DNA from: Colwellia sp.
Lineage (GTDB): Bacteria; Pseudomonadota; Gammaproteobacteria; Enterobacterales; Alteromonadaceae
Assembly: GCA_013215465.1 (NCBI GenBank)
Contig: JABSOW010000027.1
Location: 1-51,026, forward strand
DNA: 51,026 nucleotides
Reading direction: 5' to 3'
Below the pieces are notes generated by a model. The model made no database searches, was not told the DNA's origin, and saw only the letters and a list, made by a program, of their open reading frames with translations. Below are positions 46,355-51,026 of the stretch, one piece after another (the first letter of the stretch is position 1; each line of letters begins with the position of its first letter). The position numbers were made by a program, and so were the translations under genes.

Positions 46355-46672
46355 CTAATGGATTGTACGTTCTTGCTTATCCCACATACTTTCTTGCCAA
46401 TTAGATATCGATCCGGAGGCTTCACATGTGTCGCAATGCCACTCAATTATGCCAATTGCGATACACATTGCTTCAATGTCTCCTTCACAAGACAGTCCCT
46501 CCGCTCGGGTGTTGCATTTCAAATCAACATCAATTAGTGGTTGCTCGATATTCTCAGAAACCGACGACACAATCTTGGTCAGAAATTTGAAAACCGCTTT
46601 TGCTTGTTCAGTAAGCTCTAGTTCGTTACCTTCTTCATCAAGAAAATGACTTAAATCTGCTTTTAACGCCAT
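46355..46672 (-). CDS. Small cysteine-rich protein of unknown function
   Basis: 105 residues from the ATG at 46672; a TTG four codons earlier has no better ribosome site. The first half is helical (LTEQAKAVFKFLTKIVSSV). The second half has cysteines in DLKCNTRAEGLSCEGD and IEWHCDTCEASG, together a possible zinc site (C, C, HC-x2-C). I believe similar proteins occur near insertion sequences in marine gammaproteobacteria, but no family name can be given. Codon use looks normal. Confidence 0.6.
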   Translation of the reverse strand: MALKADLSHFLDEEGNELELTEQAKAVFKFLTKIVSSVSENIEQPLIDVDLKCNTRAEGLSCEGDIEAMCIAIGIIEWHCDTCEASGSISNWQESMWDKQERTIH

Positions 46673-46960
46673 ACGCTTTTTCAATCTTAGAATGCTAATG
46701 TACCTAACATATAGTACTTAAAGCTCTCGGTACATCATTTCTGATTTTATATTATCAAGCTAACTACTTAACTATGCCACCCATGATAATGACTCACGCC
46801 ATTGGCAGACTAATGATTGCCTTTTAAGTTGACTAAAAAGCCCACGGATAACGTAAATGCGTTATAGCTTGCCACTTATATTTGTGAAACATTGAATTTT
46901 AGTCGAATTAAATCCGTTATTAAATAATAACCTCAAGTAGGGGATTAATTATGAGCGACG
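46673..46960. other. Gap between small cysteine-rich gene and transposase
   Basis: 288 bp; includes several short inverted strings such as AGTTGACT near 46830 but no clear REP palindrome pair or terminator. Confidence 0.3.
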
Positions 46961-47881
46961 TTATGCGCTATTCAAACAGGCTTGAGCATTGGCTAAACCA
47001 GTGCGCTGTAAACCAACATGCTCACTAAACTCACATAAGTGTTCAGCTGTACCTACGGCGCCTGTGAAGATACATTCAAAATCCATGGTCAGTTTCAGCC
47101 AGTTTTCATCACTGATGTAAAGTCTGGTTAGAATATTTGCAGTTTTACTTTTGATAGCACCACGTTTGCCATCACGCAGGATACGTCCGGTTTTATCAAC
47201 CAATGTTAAATAGTCTTTTAAGCTGAAGCGAATACCGGTTGGTTTTTTTTGGTGTTCATTACCCGTAAAGTGTAACAACGAGGTTGGTTGCTCACCTTTA
47301 ATTGCTGCTTTGATGCGTAGTTGAATACTAGTGAAATTTGACTGCTCTGGCGTTGAGGCAATACCCGCCCGTATAGAATTTAAATCAACATAAGCCATGC
47401 ACGACAGTAAAGCACCTTCATCAAGCAGTGCCTGAGATTTAAAGCGCCCTTCCCAAAAGTGTCCTGTACAGTTGTCTTCTCGGTTTGCTTGTCGGGCTAT
47501 TGGCTCGTTCAATGAACGCATAAACCAGCTAATATCCATTAATCGCTGTTTGTAAATGTCAGCCGTGCTTTCAACCATCGCCAGTTGAAGTTTATCTAGC
47601 GTTTGATTATTCTGCTGATTAGAATATTTTTGAGTAAGAAATGTTCCTTTGAATAACTGGTGCCAACGCTCCAGAACCTCACCAGTTGACCACTTTTTAA
47701 CTTGCTCTACATCTACCTGTAACACCAGATGTAGATGATTATGCATCACAGCATGAGCGCAAATATCAATAGAAAACACTTTCGACAATTGAAAAATACG
47801 CTTTTCAATCCATGTGCGGCTGCAAATGTGATAATACGGCGTATCTAATAAACTAATCTGTTGTGAACGAGGCTTAGGCAT
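46961..47881 (-). CDS. REP-associated-type (Y1/HUH) transposase, probably internally deleted
   Basis: 306 residues from the ATG at 47881 (MPKPRSQQISLLDTPYYH), the usual start of this family; the frame extends 39 codons further upstream without family features. The HUH motif is visible as HNHLHLVL. DISWFMRSLNEPIARQAN and GHFWEGRFKSQALLDE, AYVDLNSIRAGI follow as family blocks, the last with the likely catalytic tyrosine. Relatives carry about 25-30 residues between YYH-SR and W-E-RLFLL; here YYHICSRTWIEKRIF joins directly, which suggests an in-frame deletion. Single-strand transposases of this type act on REP palindromes. Confidence 0.78.
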   Translation of the reverse strand: MPKPRSQQISLLDTPYYHICSRTWIEKRIFQLSKVFSIDICAHAVMHNHLHLVLQVDVEQVKKWSTGEVLERWHQLFKGTFLTQKYSNQQNNQTLDKLQLAMVESTADIYKQRLMDISWFMRSLNEPIARQANREDNCTGHFWEGRFKSQALLDEGALLSCMAYVDLNSIRAGIASTPEQSNFTSIQLRIKAAIKGEQPTSLLHFTGNEHQKKPTGIRFSLKDYLTLVDKTGRILRDGKRGAIKSKTANILTRLYISDENWLKLTMDFECIFTGAVGTAEHLCEFSEHVGLQRTGLANAQACLNSA

Positions 47882-47978
47882 AATAACCACCAAACTTAAC
47901 AAAGGTAAATTAAGCTTAGTTTGTTGATTAAAATATACACAAGTTATTATGGGTGGCCTAATAAATTTGTCGAGATGA

Positions 47979-50165
47979 TTAGTCTTTCGTATCGGCACCT
48001 TTAATTATAACAATCAATACAAATAACAACGCGCTAATCGTAATGCACAGCTTTGAAAAACCAGATAAAACAAAGCCAACCTGAGCATCATTAAACATAT
48101 CAAACAGATCTTTCAGTGCCCCGACGGAGATCAGCAACATGGCCCCTGATAAAATAGTGTTAAGCCGTTGTGTTGCTTTACTTTTGAGTAAACTGTCGAC
48201 GTTCTCTATTTCTAATACCGTTTGCTGGTGTTGATTGGCAATATGTTCAAGCAAATGGACACTGCGCTGATGCAACAGCTCAAATTGCATATTACTAAAT
48301 ATTTTTTCCATCAATTTGGTGTGATCAGGGTAAGTCATCATGCTGCCCGCACCAATTATTTCAAATAACCATTTAATTTTATCTTCAAAATGAACCAAGT
48401 TAGCCAGCTGTGTCACTAAGTCCTTCCTCAGAGCAACAAGCTGTTTTTTTGTGCTCTTATTCGTTGCACGATGATTAAGCTCAGTAAGTTTGAGTTGCTG
48501 GTTAAATTGAGTATTGGCACTTTGCAGCAAATTAATTACCATTGCCGCAATGTTTAATGACTCGGCTGCTTGCTCTGTTACCCACATGGGTTGCTCGATT
48601 AACGCAATGACCGATTCAAATTGGTTACAATAGAGCAAATCGTTTTTGTTATAGCGAATAGCCCCTAAATTAGTGGCTTTAATTCCACTGGTATCATACG
48701 AAATCCAATCATCAATCGCGCTGCGAACCTCTCGCTGCGGTAAAATCAACGCCGCAAACGCGCAATGCTGCAATAGTTCCTCACTGTTGAGATAGTGAGT
48801 TTGGTTGTTAATTCGGTGAATAACTTGGTCAACCTGTAATTGCACAAAGCGATTATTCTCAACGTTATAATATATTAAAGCAGTAGAGGACTGACAATCG
48901 CTCTGGATCGATTGCTTAACGAAACGGTCGAGTTTTGAAAATACATCACTGGCAAATTCGGCGACAAAATTAAAATGCTGCTGATCACGCCACAACATAT
49001 CCTGATCAAGCGCAAATGAGGTACCCAAGCTAGTAGCATGTCGAACCGCACTAATACACTGATTTTCAATCGGCACAGTGATACTTAAATTAAACATGCC
49101 AGTACTGAAATATTTAAGCTCAACCGCACAACTTAGCGGTTGAGAACGAAAATCGATCATTAATGGCGGCAAGTGCCAGCAAAAGGTATCGACAATGCCA
49201 TTAGCGGCAAGTCCAGACCAAATATCCGACATCGGTGCCCATTCGGGAGTATCGCTATGCAATAATTCTATCGCTAGCTTTCGACCACCATCGAGTTGTT
49301 GCTGAGCAGATAAAAACTGCTCGAAAGATAAAATTAAATCATAACCTAAGCGCGCAAAGTAATTGATCGTCACGGTGCCTTTACTAACGGTTAAGCGACC
49401 TTCTTTGACTGTTCTTTGGCTCAAAAATTGTTGCAAAGCGGGAAAGTGAGGACAGAGATCACCAGCCAATATATCCTGCCCCATCGCCTCCAACGCCCGA
49501 ACGTGCTGGTCGAATAATGGTTTAGTTTGGATAAGTTTTTCAGAAAACACCGCCAGATCATCCCATTTTAATAAATCCAGCTGAGCAATATAATTAATCG
49601 CGTGAGCATAATGGACATAACCATCAAGCAAGCCAGCTAAGTGCAGATTAAACAGCTGCTCCGACTCGGGATCTAGCCCATCGCTCGATTGCTTAACTTG
49701 TTGCGCTTGCCCAATCAATTGCTCACTGGCCATTACCACTGACGTGGCAAAACTATTATAGATGCCGCGGTCAATTTCACAGAGCCAATGCTGCAACTGA
49801 CTAAAACAAGCAAGTATGTTCAGTAATTTCTTATCAATCCCTTCACTTACTTGGGCTAGTGCGACACAACTGAGTTTTATCATTTTATTAGCATCACGAT
49901 AATTGTAGCTATTCTCAATGGTGATTCGGGCATTGAAATATTGAGCACTATAAATTAGCAATAGTGTTTCATCATCAAGATCCGCCGCTAATGGCTGAGA
50001 CTGATTATGATCAAATAATGATATTTCTCGATATAATTCAACCGACCGCTCTCGAAGTTGGTCTAACGCCCAACACTGACCATCAATAAATGATTCATCA
50101 CTTAAAAAACTAAGAAATTGAGATAATACCTGGTGTGGCAGAAGGCTTTGTAGGGCAATGGACAT
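47979..50165 (-). CDS. Large membrane-anchored protein of unknown function
   Basis: 728 residues from the ATG at 50165, preceded by CGGAAA; the frame open to 50237 overlaps the upstream gene and is rejected. It is mostly helical and soluble, rich in Gln, Leu and Ser. A coiled-coil-like part lies near 560-660 (LTELNHRATNKSTKKQLVALRKDL). Two hydrophobic segments stand at the C-terminus (LSGAMLLISVGALKDL and FSKLCITISALLFVLIVII), placing the bulk in the cytosol. No family recognised. It starts 16 bp after the GNAT gene ends, so both are likely co-transcribed and may act together. GC content seems higher than in neighbouring genes, which may indicate transfer. Confidence 0.72.
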   Translation of the reverse strand: MSIALQSLLPHQVLSQFLSFLSDESFIDGQCWALDQLRERSVELYREISLFDHNQSQPLAADLDDETLLLIYSAQYFNARITIENSYNYRDANKMIKLSCVALAQVSEGIDKKLLNILACFSQLQHWLCEIDRGIYNSFATSVVMASEQLIGQAQQVKQSSDGLDPESEQLFNLHLAGLLDGYVHYAHAINYIAQLDLLKWDDLAVFSEKLIQTKPLFDQHVRALEAMGQDILAGDLCPHFPALQQFLSQRTVKEGRLTVSKGTVTINYFARLGYDLILSFEQFLSAQQQLDGGRKLAIELLHSDTPEWAPMSDIWSGLAANGIVDTFCWHLPPLMIDFRSQPLSCAVELKYFSTGMFNLSITVPIENQCISAVRHATSLGTSFALDQDMLWRDQQHFNFVAEFASDVFSKLDRFVKQSIQSDCQSSTALIYYNVENNRFVQLQVDQVIHRINNQTHYLNSEELLQHCAFAALILPQREVRSAIDDWISYDTSGIKATNLGAIRYNKNDLLYCNQFESVIALIEQPMWVTEQAAESLNIAAMVINLLQSANTQFNQQLKLTELNHRATNKSTKKQLVALRKDLVTQLANLVHFEDKIKWLFEIIGAGSMMTYPDHTKLMEKIFSNMQFELLHQRSVHLLEHIANQHQQTVLEIENVDSLLKSKATQRLNTILSGAMLLISVGALKDLFDMFNDAQVGFVLSGFSKLCITISALLFVLIVIIKGADTKD

Positions 50166-50181
50166 ACAATAATTTCCGTGG

Positions 50182-50793
50182 TTACCCCCATGCGATAAGG
50201 GCAATGGGCGTTTGCTGACGAGACAACTGTTGTTCAAGTCTCTGATCTGAAGGCGCTAATTGATAGCCGACCGTAAATAAATGGCTAACAATAGCATTAA
50301 GTTCATTTATTTCAATATGTTTGATTTGATTATCTGATGAAATAGCCATCAATGACATCGGGATACTGTCAGTGCTGTCAAAACTTGGTGCTAAATAGCA
50401 ATATTGCAGCATCAAGAACCCTAACTGACCATAATAAATGGCTTGTCGTGCCTGCGCTTCAACCAGCAACCATTTGACGTTGACCGACGATTGCCCAGTG
50501 GTAATCGCATGACGACACAAGTCCCGACCAATCCCATGCCCCTGCTTATTCGCAGCAACCGCTAAGTAAGAAAATAAGACATAATTAAAGTCAGGATAAA
50601 GGCTTAAGATATAGAAACCAACAACCTTGCCTTGCTGCTCTGCAATCCATAAATGGTACTCGCCACTATCAATACAATCACATAATATCGCTTCGGGTTC
50701 TCGCTCATCACTCGGAAAAACATCACGATAAATTGCGACACATTGTCGCCATGTCGGATCTGATGAGTGAGTAATGCGCCGAATATTAAGCAT
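50182..50793 (-). CDS. GNAT-family N-acetyltransferase
   Basis: 203 residues. N-terminal MLNIRRITHSSDPTW begins the fold. Motif A is YLAVAANKQGHGIGRDLCRHAI (key QGHGIGRDL, about 83-91), then WLLVEAQARQAIYYGQLGFLML as the usual C-terminal GNAT strand and Tyr. The last 55 residues are an extension not needed for the fold. Substrate unknown. It is the first gene of a two-gene unit with the 728-residue protein; a peptide or protein substrate encoded nearby is possible but unproven. Confidence 0.85.
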   Translation of the reverse strand: MLNIRRITHSSDPTWRQCVAIYRDVFPSDEREPEAILCDCIDSGEYHLWIAEQQGKVVGFYILSLYPDFNYVLFSYLAVAANKQGHGIGRDLCRHAITTGQSSVNVKWLLVEAQARQAIYYGQLGFLMLQYCYLAPSFDSTDSIPMSLMAISSDNQIKHIEINELNAIVSHLFTVGYQLAPSDQRLEQQLSRQQTPIALIAWG

Positions 50794-50861
50794 ATGGTAT
50801 ATTTTCCTGAAGGTTATGAGTCTGGGTGGCGATTAAGCTTAAACTTGAATAACGAGGAGTA

Positions 50862-51026
50862 TATACCCATGTCACCTCAATATGCAGGATTCAGCTGGAA
50901 TTAGAAACGTCTTTAGAAAAGGCATTGATTGAAGAGAATGGTTGTTCCCTGTCGAAATCAATAACGTAGCATAAAGCGTTTCTAAACCAGCCCACGGGGA
51001 TGTTTGAGCAAACCATGTTCTTCGTT
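50862..51026. mobile_element. MITE-like element B, second copy (cut by window end)
   Basis: 165 bp matching the left part of element B at 24721 with about 90% identity by eye (TATACCCATG start, GAAGAGAATGGTTGTTCCC block). The right half lies outside the window. Confidence 0.88.

Noticed and set aside
46289..46537. 82-residue plus-strand frame
   Set aside because: Overlaps the minus-strand cysteine-rich gene, which has the better coding pattern; the plus frame is a shadow.
1..51026. tRNA or rRNA genes
   Set aside because: No tRNA cloverleaf with GTTCGANNC and CCA-type ends and no rRNA segment was noticed on either strand; a tRNAscan run would settle it.

Overview
This window looks like a low-GC marine gammaproteobacterium of the Alteromonadales, most likely Colwellia or a close relative. 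That placement is inferred from base composition, the layout of the phenylacetate cluster, a Gac/Csr-type small RNA, a DUF3545 gene and the dispersed AT-rich repeats. No rRNA or tRNA was seen to confirm it.

Region 1 (1-8134, minus strand) is a complete minimal type I-F CRISPR-Cas locus of the I-F2 (I-Fv) kind: a WYL-domain regulator, cas1, a cas2-3 fusion, cas7fv, cas5fv and cas6f. A leader of about 128 bp and an array of at least eight 28-bp repeats with 32-bp spacers follow. There is no cas8f (csy1).

Region 2 (8481-22881) is an aerobic phenylacetate degradation cluster. paaK and paaY are on the minus strand. paaZ, paaGIJ, paaABCDE, the repressor gene paaX and a bifunctional hydratase/dehydrogenase are on the plus strand. 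PaaK makes phenylacetyl-CoA, PaaABCDE epoxidises it, PaaG isomerises it to the oxepin, and PaaZ opens and oxidises the ring. The bifunctional enzyme, filling in for separate PaaF and PaaH, and PaaJ complete beta-oxidation. A GATAC-type inverted repeat lies in front of both paaK/paaZ and paaA. The 3' end of paaX runs into a 264-bp MITE-like element that supplies its stop codon.

Region 3 (22909-23590) holds an unlabelled RNA gene on the minus strand, a CsrB-type regulatory sRNA of about 420 nt with about 21 GGA motifs and an intrinsic terminator. A perfect GacA/UvrY box lies about 165 bp upstream of its inferred start.

Region 4 (23848-43923) is mostly ordinary chromosome: a GNAT acetyltransferase, topA, an arginase-family enzyme, a large Ig-like lipoprotein, an SLC1-type symporter, a DUF5610 protein, a YbaK-type deacylase, a coiled-coil lipoprotein followed by decayed coding sequence, a DHH phosphoesterase, an outer-membrane barrel, a hidden DUF3545 gene, a COG0523 GTPase and a 636-residue unknown protein.

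Region 5 (44042-51026) is an accessory, decaying zone. It has an 88-bp direct duplication, a truncated C39/C70-like peptidase, an IS256-type transposase stub, two REP-associated-type transposase genes (one only a C-terminal fragment), small orphan proteins and a two-gene unit (GNAT plus a 728-residue membrane-anchored unknown). The window ends inside a second copy of a 267-bp MITE also found beside topA.
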